Shown: one piece after another, positions 26,267 through 35,531 of the stretch
How positions within the stretch are numbered: position 1 is the first letter of the stretch
How the letters are laid out: every line of letters starts with the position of its first letter
Assembly (NCBI GenBank): GCA_965228775.1
Contig: OZ245840.1
Coordinates: 3,658,001-3,722,000 of the forward strand
From: JANQMY01 sp965228775
GTDB taxonomy: Bacteria; Pseudomonadota; Alphaproteobacteria; JANQMY01
Length of the DNA: 64,000 nt
Reading direction: 5' to 3'
Position numbers and translations under genes: made by a program
Notes under the pieces: generated by a model
Databases searched by the model: none
What the model was told of the DNA's origin: nothing
The model's input: only the letters and a program-made list of their open reading frames with translations

Positions 26267-27626
26267 CCCGGCTGATGTAAGCCATTGGCACGCGACTTTG
26301 CCGCCGGCGTCGCGCCGTGCTTCTTTGACTGAAGAGACCGCGGCAGATATGGTCATTGTGGGGGCGGGATATACCGGTCTCTGGACGGCTTACTACCTCA
26401 AAGAGAACGCGCCGGAACTCGACATTGTAGTGCTGGAAGCAAACTTTGTAGGATTCGGCGCGTCCGGCCGTAATGGCGGCTGGTGTTCTCCCGAGCTGGC
26501 TGGTTTGGACGACTGGCTTGACGATCCGGACACGAAGATTGCGGCCGAGAAGCTCGAAAATCAAATGTTCGATGCGGTGAATGAAGTGGGCCGCGTGTCC
26601 CAACGCGAAAATCTGGATTGTGATTATGCCAAGGATGGTCAGATCTCGGTGGCGGTCACATCTGCGCAAGAAAAACGACTTAAGAAGGAATTCGGCGAGT
26701 CCGTCGAAGATGGAGCAGTCGACAGATACAAATGGCTGTCGGGCGATCAAGTCTCTCAATATGTAAAGATCCAAGGCGCGCGCGCCGCCATTCTGTCGCC
26801 GGAATGTGCGGTCGTCCATCCAGCGAAGCTGGTTACTGGATTGGCGCGAATGGTGGAGAAAAAAGGGGTTCGAATTTTCGAAAACACCGCCGCTCGGGAG
26901 ATTGGTGCCGGAAAAGTCTCGACAAAGAGCGGCTCGGTGACCGCGCCGCAGGTGGTTGTCGCGACAGAAGCTTACAGTGACAAGACACCTGGGCTTAAGC
27001 GGCGGCTTGTTCCTATTCACTCTCAGCTCATTGTGACGGAACCCTTGTCCCAGAAGATCTGGGATGAGATCGGCCTCAAAGATCGCCTTCTCTTCAACGA
27101 CGGACGTGCCCTCGTTACGTATGGTCAGCGTACAGTAGATCATCGCATCGCCTTTGGGTATCGTGCGCGATATCTGTTCGGTTCGGGCATTCAAGACACG
27201 TTCGATGTGGATGACCCATCGTTCGATATTATCCGCGACATCTTGGTGTCCTTTTTTCCCGTTCTCGAAAACACCAAGATCGACCGCTGCTGGGGCGGCG
27301 TTTTGGGTGTGGGCCGCGATATGGCGGCCTTTGTTCACTACGATCCGTCCTCGAAGGTCGGGTGGGCTGGCGGGTATGTGGGCAATGGCGTCGCTGCCAG
27401 CAATCTGGCGGGCCGCACATTGGCCGATCTTTTGCTTGGACTGGAAACGGAGCGTGTTTCAACGCCTTGGGTTCGTACATCCGGTAACCCGCTCAAAGAC
27501 TTTAAGCATTGGGAACCGGAGCCCATCCGTTGGCTCGGTGTCCAAGGGATCAGAACTATTCTGGGAATCTCCGATTGGCTCGAAAATTCTTCGACAGGGC
27601 GGAAAGCCCGCCAAACACGGCCCTAA
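26259..27626 (+). CDS. FAD-dependent amine/amino-acid oxidoreductase (DAO family)
   Basis: A 455-residue DAO-fold flavoprotein. The FAD dinucleotide motif is VIVGAGYTGLWTAYYL near residues 29-44, and GFGASGRNGGW near 68-78 is the flavin-contacting loop typical of gamma-glutamylputrescine oxidase-like enzymes. C-terminal GYVGNGVAASNLAGRTLADL binds FAD again. It likely oxidises an amine or N-substituted amino acid to release ammonia or aldehyde. The ATG at 26259 overlaps the aldolase stop; a TTG at 26241 is an alternative. The urease operon follows directly. Confidence 0.85.
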   Translation: MFDPADVSHWHATLPPASRRASLTEETAADMVIVGAGYTGLWTAYYLKENAPELDIVVLEANFVGFGASGRNGGWCSPELAGLDDWLDDPDTKIAAEKLENQMFDAVNEVGRVSQRENLDCDYAKDGQISVAVTSAQEKRLKKEFGESVEDGAVDRYKWLSGDQVSQYVKIQGARAAILSPECAVVHPAKLVTGLARMVEKKGVRIFENTAAREIGAGKVSTKSGSVTAPQVVVATEAYSDKTPGLKRRLVPIHSQLIVTEPLSQKIWDEIGLKDRLLFNDGRALVTYGQRTVDHRIAFGYRARYLFGSGIQDTFDVDDPSFDIIRDILVSFFPVLENTKIDRCWGGVLGVGRDMAAFVHYDPSSKVGWAGGYVGNGVAASNLAGRTLADLLLGLETERVSTPWVRTSGNPLKDFKHWEPEPIRWLGVQGIRTILGISDWLENSSTGRKARQTRP

Positions 27627-27637
27627 GGCAGCAAGCC

Positions 27638-28453
27638 GTGACGCCTGTGCTTCAGAGGACGCGTGGGACCCTTTGCCTAAACTTCAGGCAACGGATGACC
27701 GGTCCTTATGCACACGGACAGTATCAAGAAGGCGCCGCCAAGGTACGCTTGCCGAAAGTGGATGGGGCGGACCGGCCCGAAGCCGTTCTTATCAATACGG
27801 CAGGGGGCGTCACCGGCGGCGACAGGTTTCAGTTCGACATTCAGTGTGAAGCAAAAGCGAAAGCGGTGATCACCAGCCAGGCTTCGGAAAAAGTCTATCG
27901 GTCTTTGGGGGCTGATGCGGTCATCAACACGCATCTGAAGGTTGGATCGGGCGCCGAGCTGGAATGGCTGCCCCAGGAAACCATTCTGTTCCATGGGGGG
28001 CGGTTGCGCCGTGAAACGACGGTCCGCCTTTCCGGAAATGCCCGTTTTCTTGGCCTTGAGGCCATGGTGTTCGGGCGTACCGCTATGGGGGAAACGGTGC
28101 GTGAAGGGGCCGTGCACGACCGGTGGCGGGTCTATCGCCAGAACAAACTGCTTTTTGCCGATGATATGCGTTTGGAGGGGGATATCGCTAAACGCCTCAA
28201 CCAGCCGTTTCTTGCCGGTGGGCATCGGGCCATTGCGACGCTTATCTACGCCGCCGCAGATGCGCAGGAAGTTGCCTCAACCATTCAATCGCTGAAACGT
28301 TCCGAAGCCGGTGTTTTTGGTGCCTCTGCCTGGGAGGGCGTGATGGTGGCGCGCTTCTTGAATGTTACTGGTCAAAAGTTACGGGGTGATCTAACGTTGG
28401 TGCTTGATGCGATCCGGTCGGGTCGCCGTCTTCCCAAGGTTTGGTGGTGTTAA
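27638..28453 (+). CDS. ureD: Urease accessory protein UreD
   Basis: About 271 residues. Recognised by the N-terminal LQRTRGTL segment, the INTAGGVTGGD motif, ITSQASEKVYRS, and EWLPQETILFHGGRL. UreD binds apo-urease and, with UreF and UreG, forms the complex that carbamylates the active-site Lys and inserts nickel. The GTG at 27638 fits the family N-terminus and follows the previous stop by 11 bases; upstream in-frame starts lie inside the oxidase gene. First gene of the urease operon. Confidence 0.92.
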   Translation: MTPVLQRTRGTLCLNFRQRMTGPYAHGQYQEGAAKVRLPKVDGADRPEAVLINTAGGVTGGDRFQFDIQCEAKAKAVITSQASEKVYRSLGADAVINTHLKVGSGAELEWLPQETILFHGGRLRRETTVRLSGNARFLGLEAMVFGRTAMGETVREGAVHDRWRVYRQNKLLFADDMRLEGDIAKRLNQPFLAGGHRAIATLIYAAADAQEVASTIQSLKRSEAGVFGASAWEGVMVARFLNVTGQKLRGDLTLVLDAIRSGRRLPKVWWC

Positions 28454-28460
28454 AGCGCAT

Positions 28461-28763
28461 ATGAATTTGACTCCGCGCGAAAAAGATAAACTGCTCATTG
28501 CAACCGCGGCGATGGTGGCCCGCCGAAGATTAGAGCGTGGCGTGAAATTGAATCATCCAGAGGCAATTGCCCTGATCTCCGATTTTGTCGTCGAAGGCGC
28601 GCGGGACGGCCGCACGGTGGCCGATTTGATGGAAGCTGGGGCACACGTGATCACGCGGGATCAAGTGATGGACGGCATCCCCGAAATGATCCACGATGTG
28701 CAAGTGGAAGCCACATTTCCAGACGGGGTAAAGCTTGTTACTGTTCACAATCCAATCCGGTAG
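28461..28763 (+). CDS. ureA: Urease gamma subunit
   Basis: A 100-residue protein starting MNLTPREKDKLL and ending VTVHNPIR, a near-canonical urease gamma subunit, with GYG-region replaced by the usual HPEAIALISDFVVEGARDG. It packs around the alpha subunit in the (UreABC)3 trimer. Seven bases after ureD. Confidence 0.97.
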   Translation: MNLTPREKDKLLIATAAMVARRRLERGVKLNHPEAIALISDFVVEGARDGRTVADLMEAGAHVITRDQVMDGIPEMIHDVQVEATFPDGVKLVTVHNPIR

Positions 28764-28773
28764 AGAGAGTGCC

Positions 28774-28995
28774 ATGGCTGTAAAAATTGCTTTTGTTTCG
28801 AGTGTTCTGACCATCGCTACAAGCCAGGCGGTGTTGGCCCACCAAACCCTCTCTCCGCATGTTCATCCGATGGAAGGTGCCTTCTACGTTTCCTGGTTGG
28901 AAATGGCGGCAGGGTTGACCGCGATGGGATTGGCCGTGGCTTTCTACCGGTATCGCCAAGCGCAGATGAAGAAAGAAAAGGTTCGGCGCAAATGA
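28774..28995 (+). CDS. Small exported membrane protein inside the urease operon
   Basis: A 73-residue protein between ureA and ureB. Residues 1-22 look like a signal peptide (cleavage near AVLA-HQ), then a short His-containing stretch HQTLSPHVHP, a membrane helix at about 42-58 (EMAAGLTAMGLAVAFY) and a basic C-terminus (QMKKEKVRRK) that should face the cytoplasm. AGAGAG-type purines at 28762-28769 serve as ribosome binding site. Its stop overlaps the ureB ATG (ATGA at 28992-28995), so it is translated as part of the operon. The His residues on the outer side suggest metal or proton contact. It is far too short for UreJ/HupE or UreH. Unknown function. Confidence 0.75.
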   Translation: MAVKIAFVSSVLTIATSQAVLAHQTLSPHVHPMEGAFYVSWLEMAAGLTAMGLAVAFYRYRQAQMKKEKVRRK

Positions 28996-29297
28996 TCCCA
29001 GGCGAGGTTTTTCCCGCCGAAGGGGAGATTGAACTCAACGCTGGTGCTGCCGTCCTTACACTGACAGTTGAGAATACCGGCGATCGTCCGGTTCAAGTGG
29101 GCAGCCACTACCATTTTTTTGAGACCAATCCCGCGTTGAAGTTTGAACGCGACAAAGCCCGCGGCTATCGCTTGGACATTCCGGCCGGCACGGCCATTCG
29201 GTTCGAACCTGGGCAGTCGCGCGATGTCACGCTTGTGCCGTATGGCGGCAAGCGTTCGGTGTTTGGCTTCCGTCAGCAGGTGATGGGCCCCCTTTAG
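28992..29297 (+). CDS. ureB: Urease beta subunit
   Basis: A 101-residue protein starting MIPGEVFPAEGEIELN and ending with GFRQQVMGPL, the canonical bacterial beta subunit, with the HYHFFETN motif. Coupled by ATGA overlap to the small membrane protein before it; ureC follows after 15 bases with its own ribosome binding site (TTAGGAGA). Confidence 0.97.
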   Translation: MIPGEVFPAEGEIELNAGAAVLTLTVENTGDRPVQVGSHYHFFETNPALKFERDKARGYRLDIPAGTAIRFEPGQSRDVTLVPYGGKRSVFGFRQQVMGPL

Positions 29298-29312
29298 AAT
29301 TTAGGAGACTTC

Positions 29313-31025
29313 ATGCCAGCAAAAATTTCGCGGGCAGCCTATGCCGACATGTTCGGACCGACCACCGGCGACAAGGTGCGGCTGGCGGACACGGATCTCA
29401 TCATCGAGGTGGAGGAAGATCGCACGACCTACGGCGATGAAGTGAAGTTCGGCGGCGGCAAAGTTATTCGCGACGGCATGGGCCAGTCCCAAGTGACCCG
29501 GGCCGGCGGCGCGGTCGATACCGTGATTACCAACGCGTTGATCGTCGACCATTGGGGGATCATCAAGGCCGATGTGGGTCTGAAGGATGGACGCATTGCC
29601 GCCATCGGTAAGGCGGGCAATCCGGATGTACAGCCGGATGTGAACATCATCATTGGTCCGTCTACGGAGGCCATTGCCGGTGAAGGCAAAATTCTGACCG
29701 CTGGTGGATTTGATGCGCATATTCATTTCATTTGCCCGCAGCAGATCGAAGAAGCTTTGATGTCCGGTCTGACGACCATGCTGGGTGGGGGGACTGGTCC
29801 TGCGACGGGCACCAATGCAACCACCTGCACGCCGGGCGCCTGGCATATCGGGCGCATGCTCCAGGCAGCGGATGATTTTCCTATGAATTTGGCGTTCGCC
29901 GGGAAGGGGAATGCGTCTCAACCAGAGGCGCTGGTGGAACAGGTGATGGGCGGGGCATGTGCCCTCAAGCTCCATGAAGATTGGGGCACCACACCGGGCG
30001 CCATCGATTGCTGTTTGGGCGTTGCCGATGAGTACGATGTGCAGGTGATGATCCACACGGACACACTCAATGAAAGCGGCTTCGTGGAAGACACGATTGC
30101 GGCCTTCAAAGACCGCACAATTCATGCGTTTCATACGGAAGGGGCTGGGGGCGGCCACGCGCCGGATATTATTAAAGTTTGTGGGCTGAACAATGTGCTG
30201 CCGTCATCGACCAATCCGACGCGGCCGTTCACTGTCAATACGCTGGATGAACATTTGGACATGCTCATGGTGTGTCACCATCTGGACCCCAACATTCCCG
30301 AAGACGTTGCCTTCGCGGAAAGCCGCATCCGCCGCGAGACCATTGCGGCGGAAGACATTCTTCACGACATGGGTGCGTTTTCGATCATCGCCTCCGACAG
30401 TCAGGCCATGGGGCGGGTGGGCGAAGTCCTCATCCGGACATGGCAAACCGCTGACAAAATGAAGAAACAGCGCGGGCGCCTGACGGAAGAAAACGGAGAC
30501 AATGACAATTTCCGGGTGAAGCGTTACATCGCCAAATACACGATCAATCCTGCAATTGCCCACGGCATCGCCACCCATATTGGCTCTATCGAAGTGGGTA
30601 AGCTTGCCGATCTTGTTTTGTGGACACCGGCATTCTTCGGCGTGAAGCCTGACCTCGTCTTGAAATGCGGCACCATCGCGGCCGCCCCAATGGGCGACCC
30701 CAATGCCTCCATTCCGACGCCGCAGCCCGTGCATTACCGGCCCATGTTCGGTGCCTTTGGGAAATCGAAAACGGAAAGTGCTGTCACCTTTGTCTCGAAA
30801 GCGGCCGCTGAAGCGGATATCGGCACGACGCTGGGGCTTCAAAAACAAGTGGTGGCGGTGGCCGATACGCGCGGTGGCATCGGCAAGTCGGCTATGGTGC
30901 ACAACAGCCTAACCCCGGCCATCGAGGTGGATCCGGAAACCTATGAAGTGCGCGCTGATGGCGACTTACTCACATGCGAGCCCGCCAAAGAGCTGCCCAT
31001 GGCGCAGCGCTATTTTCTTTTCTGA
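29313..31025 (+). CDS. ureC: Urease alpha subunit (catalytic)
   Basis: A 570-residue amidohydrolase-fold subunit carrying the dinickel site. All ligands are present: His136 and His138 (HIHF), Lys219 to be carbamylated (CALKLHEDWG), His248, His274 and Asp362. The mobile flap with Cys321-His322 (MVCHHLDP) is intact. It hydrolyses urea to ammonia and carbamate in the cytoplasm. Length and spacing are normal, so the enzyme should be active if nickel is inserted. Confidence 0.98.
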   Translation: MPAKISRAAYADMFGPTTGDKVRLADTDLIIEVEEDRTTYGDEVKFGGGKVIRDGMGQSQVTRAGGAVDTVITNALIVDHWGIIKADVGLKDGRIAAIGKAGNPDVQPDVNIIIGPSTEAIAGEGKILTAGGFDAHIHFICPQQIEEALMSGLTTMLGGGTGPATGTNATTCTPGAWHIGRMLQAADDFPMNLAFAGKGNASQPEALVEQVMGGACALKLHEDWGTTPGAIDCCLGVADEYDVQVMIHTDTLNESGFVEDTIAAFKDRTIHAFHTEGAGGGHAPDIIKVCGLNNVLPSSTNPTRPFTVNTLDEHLDMLMVCHHLDPNIPEDVAFAESRIRRETIAAEDILHDMGAFSIIASDSQAMGRVGEVLIRTWQTADKMKKQRGRLTEENGDNDNFRVKRYIAKYTINPAIAHGIATHIGSIEVGKLADLVLWTPAFFGVKPDLVLKCGTIAAAPMGDPNASIPTPQPVHYRPMFGAFGKSKTESAVTFVSKAAAEADIGTTLGLQKQVVAVADTRGGIGKSAMVHNSLTPAIEVDPETYEVRADGDLLTCEPAKELPMAQRYFLF

Positions 31026-31027
31026 CC

Positions 31028-31495
31028 ATGTTGCGGGCGGGTTCAGTCATACAAAGAGGGGCGTGGGACGCCTCTCAGGCGGCGGACACGGTGGTGTTGG
31101 ATCTGGACCATCGCCGGCGCCGCCGCTTGAAGATGGAAGGACGGAATGGATTGTCATTCCTTCTGGATTTGCCGGACGTGCCGTCCTTGCAATCGGGCGA
31201 TGGTCTTCAATTGGAAGACGGCCGTTGTGTCGCCGTGGAAGCCGCGCCGGAAGATCTTGTGGAGATCACCTGCCACTCACCGCATGAATTCACGCGCGTC
31301 GCTTGGCATTTGGGGAACCGCCATCTGCCGACGCAAATTCTCGACGGCAGCCTGCGCATTCGCGAAGACCATGTGATTATCGATATGGTGGAACGTCTTG
31401 GCGCCCATGTGAAGAAGATAAGCGCGCCGTTCGAACCGGAAGGGGGTGCCTACGGCTTTGGATCGGTACAGGGGCACGCACACAGCCATGACTGA
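31028..31495 (+). CDS. ureE: Urease nickel metallochaperone UreE
   Basis: A 155-residue protein with the UreE N-terminal peptide-binding domain and a C-terminal metal domain (WHLGNRHLPTQI, DHVIIDMVERLGAHV). It ends with a short His tail (GHAHSHD) instead of the long polyHis tail of some homologues. It delivers nickel to UreG. I start it at the ATG at 31028, two bases after the ureC stop. Its end overlaps the ureF start by eight bases. Confidence 0.9.
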   Translation: MLRAGSVIQRGAWDASQAADTVVLDLDHRRRRRLKMEGRNGLSFLLDLPDVPSLQSGDGLQLEDGRCVAVEAAPEDLVEITCHSPHEFTRVAWHLGNRHLPTQILDGSLRIREDHVIIDMVERLGAHVKKISAPFEPEGGAYGFGSVQGHAHSHD

Positions 31496-32171
31496 GACGG
31501 CAACGCTTCTACGTCTTCTTACCTGGACCTCGCCGTCATTTCCGGTCGGGGCTTTCAGCTATTCCCACGGGCTGGAATGGGCCGTGGAGTTGGGCGACGT
31601 GAAGAACAAAGAAACGCTTTTAGACTTTGTCACGGATGTGATGTCTCACGGCACCGCATGGGTGGATGCGTGTTTGCTCGCCCATGCCCACAGAGCCGCG
31701 ATGGCCCGTGACGCTTCTTTGATGGAACATGTTACGGAACTTGCGGCGTGTTACGGGGCGACGAAAGAATTGCGGCAAGAGACCTTGTTGCAAGGCCGCG
31801 CCTTTTTCGACACGGCGAAAGAAGTATGGCCGTGCGACGCTCTTGCCTGGTTTGGCACCGTTTGGACGGGGCCGGTCGCGTATCCGGTCGCGGTGGGTGT
31901 GGCAGCGGGCGGTCACCACCTAGCGCTCGATCAAACCGTCGCCGCCTATCTCCACGCCTTCGCCGCGAACATCGTCTCGGCTGGTGTGCGCTTGATCCCC
32001 CTGGGGCAGACGGACGGTCAGCGCGTCATTGCCGGATGTGAAGCGATGACGGCACAAGCTGCGGAAAAAGCGATTGCATTGGATCTTGACCAAGTGGGGT
32101 CGGCGGCATTCATGGTGGATCTCGCGTCCATGCATCACGAAAACCAATATACGAGGCTGTTTCGCTCATGA
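31488..32171 (+). CDS. ureF: Urease accessory protein UreF
   Basis: A 227-residue all-helical protein. The N-terminal FPVGAFSYSHGLE motif is diagnostic of UreF. It links UreD-bound apo-urease to UreG and gates its GTPase. The ATG at 31488 overlaps ureE by eight bases; its own end overlaps ureG as ATGA at 32168-32171, so E, F and G are translationally coupled. Confidence 0.94.
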   Translation: MTETATLLRLLTWTSPSFPVGAFSYSHGLEWAVELGDVKNKETLLDFVTDVMSHGTAWVDACLLAHAHRAAMARDASLMEHVTELAACYGATKELRQETLLQGRAFFDTAKEVWPCDALAWFGTVWTGPVAYPVAVGVAAGGHHLALDQTVAAYLHAFAANIVSAGVRLIPLGQTDGQRVIAGCEAMTAQAAEKAIALDLDQVGSAAFMVDLASMHHENQYTRLFRS

Positions 32172-32785
32172 CATCACCGAATGGACCGTTGCGTGTGGGA
32201 ATTGGAGGGCCGGTAGGGTCCGGCAAAACAGCGCTGATGGATGCGCTGTGTAAGGGCCTGCGCGACCGCTACAACATCGCAGCCATCACCAATGACATTT
32301 ACACCAAGGAAGATGCGCAGTTTCTATTGCGCTCGGGCGCGCTTGCGGATGACCGCATTGTCGGTGTGGAGACCGGCGGTTGTCCGCATACGGCCATCCG
32401 GGAAGACGCTTCCATCAATCTCGCCGCCGTCGCCGACTTGAACGAAAAGTTTCCGGGCCTGGATGTGATCCTGATTGAATCTGGCGGAGATAATCTGGCG
32501 GCAACGTTCAGCCCGGAATTGGCCGACATCACGATCTATGTGATCGACGTTTCTGCAGGGGACAAAATCCCACGCAAAGGCGGACCCGGCATCACGCGGT
32601 CCGACCTATTGGTGATCAACAAGATCGACCTCGCGCCCTTGGTGGGCGCGGACCTCAACATCATGGACCGCGATTCAAAAAAGATGCGCGGGGACCGGCC
32701 CTTCATTTTTACCAATGTGAAAGAAGGCATTGGCGTTGAGCAAGTGATCGACATGATTCAGGAAAGTGGCGGCCTGGCGGCTTAG
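32168..32785 (+). CDS. ureG: Urease accessory GTPase UreG
   Basis: A 205-residue SIMIBI GTPase. P-loop GPVGSGKTA near residues 13-21, the metal-binding GGCPHTAIR motif near 75-83, and NKID for guanine near 150. It hydrolyses GTP to drive nickel insertion. Last gene of the operon; its stop overlaps the convergent PaiB-like gene by four bases. No urea or nickel transporter gene is linked here. Confidence 0.97.
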   Translation: MTSPNGPLRVGIGGPVGSGKTALMDALCKGLRDRYNIAAITNDIYTKEDAQFLLRSGALADDRIVGVETGGCPHTAIREDASINLAAVADLNEKFPGLDVILIESGGDNLAATFSPELADITIYVIDVSAGDKIPRKGGPGITRSDLLVINKIDLAPLVGADLNIMDRDSKKMRGDRPFIFTNVKEGIGVEQVIDMIQESGGLAA

Positions 32786-33441
32786 CGTTTTTCCGTCGGT
32801 TTATCGAGCACTGCCTTCTCCATAGCTTTTGCCAGGAACTCATCTTGTTCGTGTGCTGAATTTTTGAGGCACTGTATGATTTTCTGCTGAGTTGCCTGCG
32901 GTTTGTTTTGGCTCAATTTGGATTTCATCTCGATCCGCGTGATATCGATCTCGAAAGTCACGATGGCTGCCAGCATTTTTTCGATGAACGCCGGGTCTTC
33001 CTTGTCCATGGTCCATGCTTGAGCCGCGCCCGCTTCATGGCGCGCCGATAGTTTCTCAAGCGTGTCGCGTATTTCTGCATCATCCGTGACAAGCGTGGGC
33101 ACGCCATAAACATGGGCGGCTTCGTAGTTCCATGTGGGCACCGCCGGGCCTGGTTCATAATAACGCGGCGACACATAGCCATGGGCCCCGGAGAAAATCA
33201 CAAGCACCTCTTCGACCTTATTGTGGAGAGCCTCCAGCGCTTGCCAATGGGGGTTGGCGCGCGCCATATGAGCGCACAGGCGGCCATGTGGCCCACGCGC
33301 CCAGTCGAACAGGAAGGGCAAATGCGTCGCCGTCGGGGCATCGCCTTCAGAAGCGGTTACCAGCACACCGAAATTATTCTTGGCGACAAATGCGTGGATG
33401 ACCTTGGGATCGGTGACCGCGAAGGCCGGTGGCGTATACAT
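32782..33441 (-). CDS. PaiB-like FMN-binding protein
   Basis: A 219-residue flavin-reductase-like split-barrel protein of the PaiB/transcriptional-regulator-like family. Recognised by MYTPPAF at the start, THLPFLFD, AHMARANPHW, and VPTWNYEAAHVYG in the middle. In Bacillus the relative PaiB is linked to spore gene control, but the biochemical role elsewhere is unclear; FMN binding is the safer statement. I chose the ATG at 33441, since the 17 residues further upstream do not match the family. Confidence 0.85.
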   Translation of the reverse strand: MYTPPAFAVTDPKVIHAFVAKNNFGVLVTASEGDAPTATHLPFLFDWARGPHGRLCAHMARANPHWQALEALHNKVEEVLVIFSGAHGYVSPRYYEPGPAVPTWNYEAAHVYGVPTLVTDDAEIRDTLEKLSARHEAGAAQAWTMDKEDPAFIEKMLAAIVTFEIDITRIEMKSKLSQNKPQATQQKIIQCLKNSAHEQDEFLAKAMEKAVLDKPTEKR

Positions 33442-33634
33442 GATTGATCTCTTGAGGAGCGGGATGGTTGAGTTCCAAGTCGACAATGGCAAAGGGCGCA
33501 GACCAGATCAAAGTTTGGACATCGGCGCAAGATGCGATAATTCAAACGGGCATTGCTCAACATGCATGGCCCGCCTTTAATGGTTCAAAAGTGCCGGTCC
33601 ATATAAGCCGGTCCAAATAACAGGAGAAACATCC

Positions 33635-34633
33635 ATGGCCCCGAAACAAAGAATTGCAGTGACGCTTCCCGCGGGGCCACGTGTCCAGGACACCATCGAC
33701 CGGGTGAAATGGGCGGAAGACAACGGCATTCCTGATGCCTGGTTTGGCGACTCGGGCGCCCCGGACTCACTGACAACGGCTGGCATTCTTGCAGCGCACA
33801 CAAAGTCAATCCGCATTGGTGTCGCTGTCACCCCCGTTTATACGCGTACGCCGGCGGTCTTGGCCGCAACAGCCAACACGATCGGTCAGGTTCTGCCAGG
33901 GCGCTTCGTAATGGGTTTAGGCTCATCCAGTCAGACCATGATGGATGGCTGGCATGGCGTTCCGTTGGAGAAACCGGTCACTCGGGTCAAAGAAACCGCG
34001 ATCATGGTCAAGTCCATGATTGCCGGTGAAAAATCGAATTTCGATCTCACAACATTGCGCAGCCGGGGGTATCGCCAAGCACCCATGGAGCAGCCGGTGC
34101 CGGTTTATCTTGCGGCGCTGCGGTCCAAAATGATTGAAGCGGCGGCGGAAATCGGCGATGGGGTCATCTTCAATCTTTGGCCCAAGGGCGCACTGCCGAA
34201 AATGATGGAACACGTGAAGATTGGCGCCGAGCGTGCGGGCAAAAAATTCGAAGACGTGGAAGTGGTCAATCGGGCCATGGTCCTCGTGACCGATGACAAG
34301 GCCGGCGGACGCGATCTGTTTCGGGCAGCGTTCGCGCCTTACTATGCGACACCTGTCTACAACAACTTCCTCGCCTGGGCCGGCTATCAAGATGTGGCCA
34401 ATGTGATCACGGAAGGGTGGGCTGCGAAAGACCGGGCCAAAACCACCGGCGCTATCAGCGATGAGCTGGTGGATGAAATTGCTATTATTGGATCTGCGGA
34501 AGAATGCCGCGAGCGCATTCAGGAATGTGCAGCGGGCGGTATCCACACGCACATCATCGCGCCCATGGCGGCTACGGCGGAAGATGCCCAGCGCACATTC
34601 GATGCCTTTACGCCGGATAAGATCTCTCTCTAG
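33635..34633 (+). CDS. LLM-class flavin-dependent oxidoreductase (F420/FMN type)
   Basis: A 332-residue luciferase-like TIM barrel. The N-terminus (IAVTLPAG...VKWAEDNGIPDAWFGD), the GVAVTPVYTRTP segment and PVYLAALRSKM fit the F420-type LLM group, but many such members use FMN or have unknown cofactor. Start supported by CAGGAGA at 33621-33627. It is followed 23 bases later by a methyltransferase gene, a likely partner. Physiological substrate unknown. Confidence 0.85.
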   Translation: MAPKQRIAVTLPAGPRVQDTIDRVKWAEDNGIPDAWFGDSGAPDSLTTAGILAAHTKSIRIGVAVTPVYTRTPAVLAATANTIGQVLPGRFVMGLGSSSQTMMDGWHGVPLEKPVTRVKETAIMVKSMIAGEKSNFDLTTLRSRGYRQAPMEQPVPVYLAALRSKMIEAAAEIGDGVIFNLWPKGALPKMMEHVKIGAERAGKKFEDVEVVNRAMVLVTDDKAGGRDLFRAAFAPYYATPVYNNFLAWAGYQDVANVITEGWAAKDRAKTTGAISDELVDEIAIIGSAEECRERIQECAAGGIHTHIIAPMAATAEDAQRTFDAFTPDKISL

Positions 34634-34656
34634 GCGGAAAGACACGTCAAAGCGCC

Positions 34657-35427
34657 ATGGACCTGAGTGATCCAAAACAGCGAGCGATCTTCTTTGACGT
34701 CCATGACGGTTTGCCGCGACAAGGGCCCGGCAGCTTTGAAAGCACGAAACGTGCTTTGGAAATGGCTGGTCCTCTTCCCGCCGCACCACGGGTGCTGGAT
34801 ATAGGGTGTGGGCCTGGCATGCAGACGCTGCACTTGGCGGAACTTCTGCCCACGGCCACGATTGCCGCGGTGGATTCGTACGCTCCCTTTATTGAAGACC
34901 TGAAGTCACGCAGCGTCGTGGCGGGTTGCGCTGAACGGATCGAACCGATGGTCGGCGACATGGCGGCTCTGCCGTTCGAACCCGGGAGCTTCGATCTCAT
35001 TTGGTGCGAAGGGGCAGCTTACTTTCTTGGGGTGGAGCAGGCCTTGCTCAATTGGCGTTCGTTGCTGTCGCCCGGAGGCGCGTTAGCCTTAAGCGAAGCG
35101 GTGTGGCTCAAGGACAACGAGAACGAGGCGCCTCAGCGTGTGCGTGCCTGCTGGGATGAATATCCGGCCATGAAAGATGTGCCGGCGAACCGCGCCTTGG
35201 TTGCCAAGAGTGGCTATGAGCTGAAGGGCGACTTCGTTCTACCGGTATCGGACTGGCTAGAGGAGTATTACGCGCCGATGCAAAAGCGGCTGATAGCGTT
35301 AGCTGAAAAATACAAAGACGACCCTGTCGGCCAAGCCGTGATGGCCGAAATTCAGGAAGAGATCAATGTCTGCCGGCAATTTTCAGACTTTTACAGCTAT
35401 GTTTTTCTGGCGATGAGGCGCACGTAA
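34657..35427 (+). CDS. SAM-dependent class I methyltransferase
   Basis: A 256-residue Rossmann-fold methyltransferase. Motif I LDIGCGPGMQTL lies near residues 48-59, an acidic post-I residue in AAVDSY, and motif II-III FDLIWCEGAAYFLG near 112-125. Substrate unknown. It follows the LLM-class oxidoreductase on the same strand and may be co-transcribed. Confidence 0.88.
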   Translation: MDLSDPKQRAIFFDVHDGLPRQGPGSFESTKRALEMAGPLPAAPRVLDIGCGPGMQTLHLAELLPTATIAAVDSYAPFIEDLKSRSVVAGCAERIEPMVGDMAALPFEPGSFDLIWCEGAAYFLGVEQALLNWRSLLSPGGALALSEAVWLKDNENEAPQRVRACWDEYPAMKDVPANRALVAKSGYELKGDFVLPVSDWLEEYYAPMQKRLIALAEKYKDDPVGQAVMAEIQEEINVCRQFSDFYSYVFLAMRRT

Positions 35428-35531
35428 GGCCCGCTTTGCCGCATCAAAAGCCCCTCGATCAATTCGGCTGTTCATATCGCATTCACACTGCCGCTTTCAT
35501 GAATTAGGATAAGATCGGGGAGTGGTTGGAG

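Noticed and set aside
29301..30158. 285-residue minus-strand frame within ureC
   Set aside because: Antisense shadow of a highly conserved gene; no ribosome binding site or recognisable domain.
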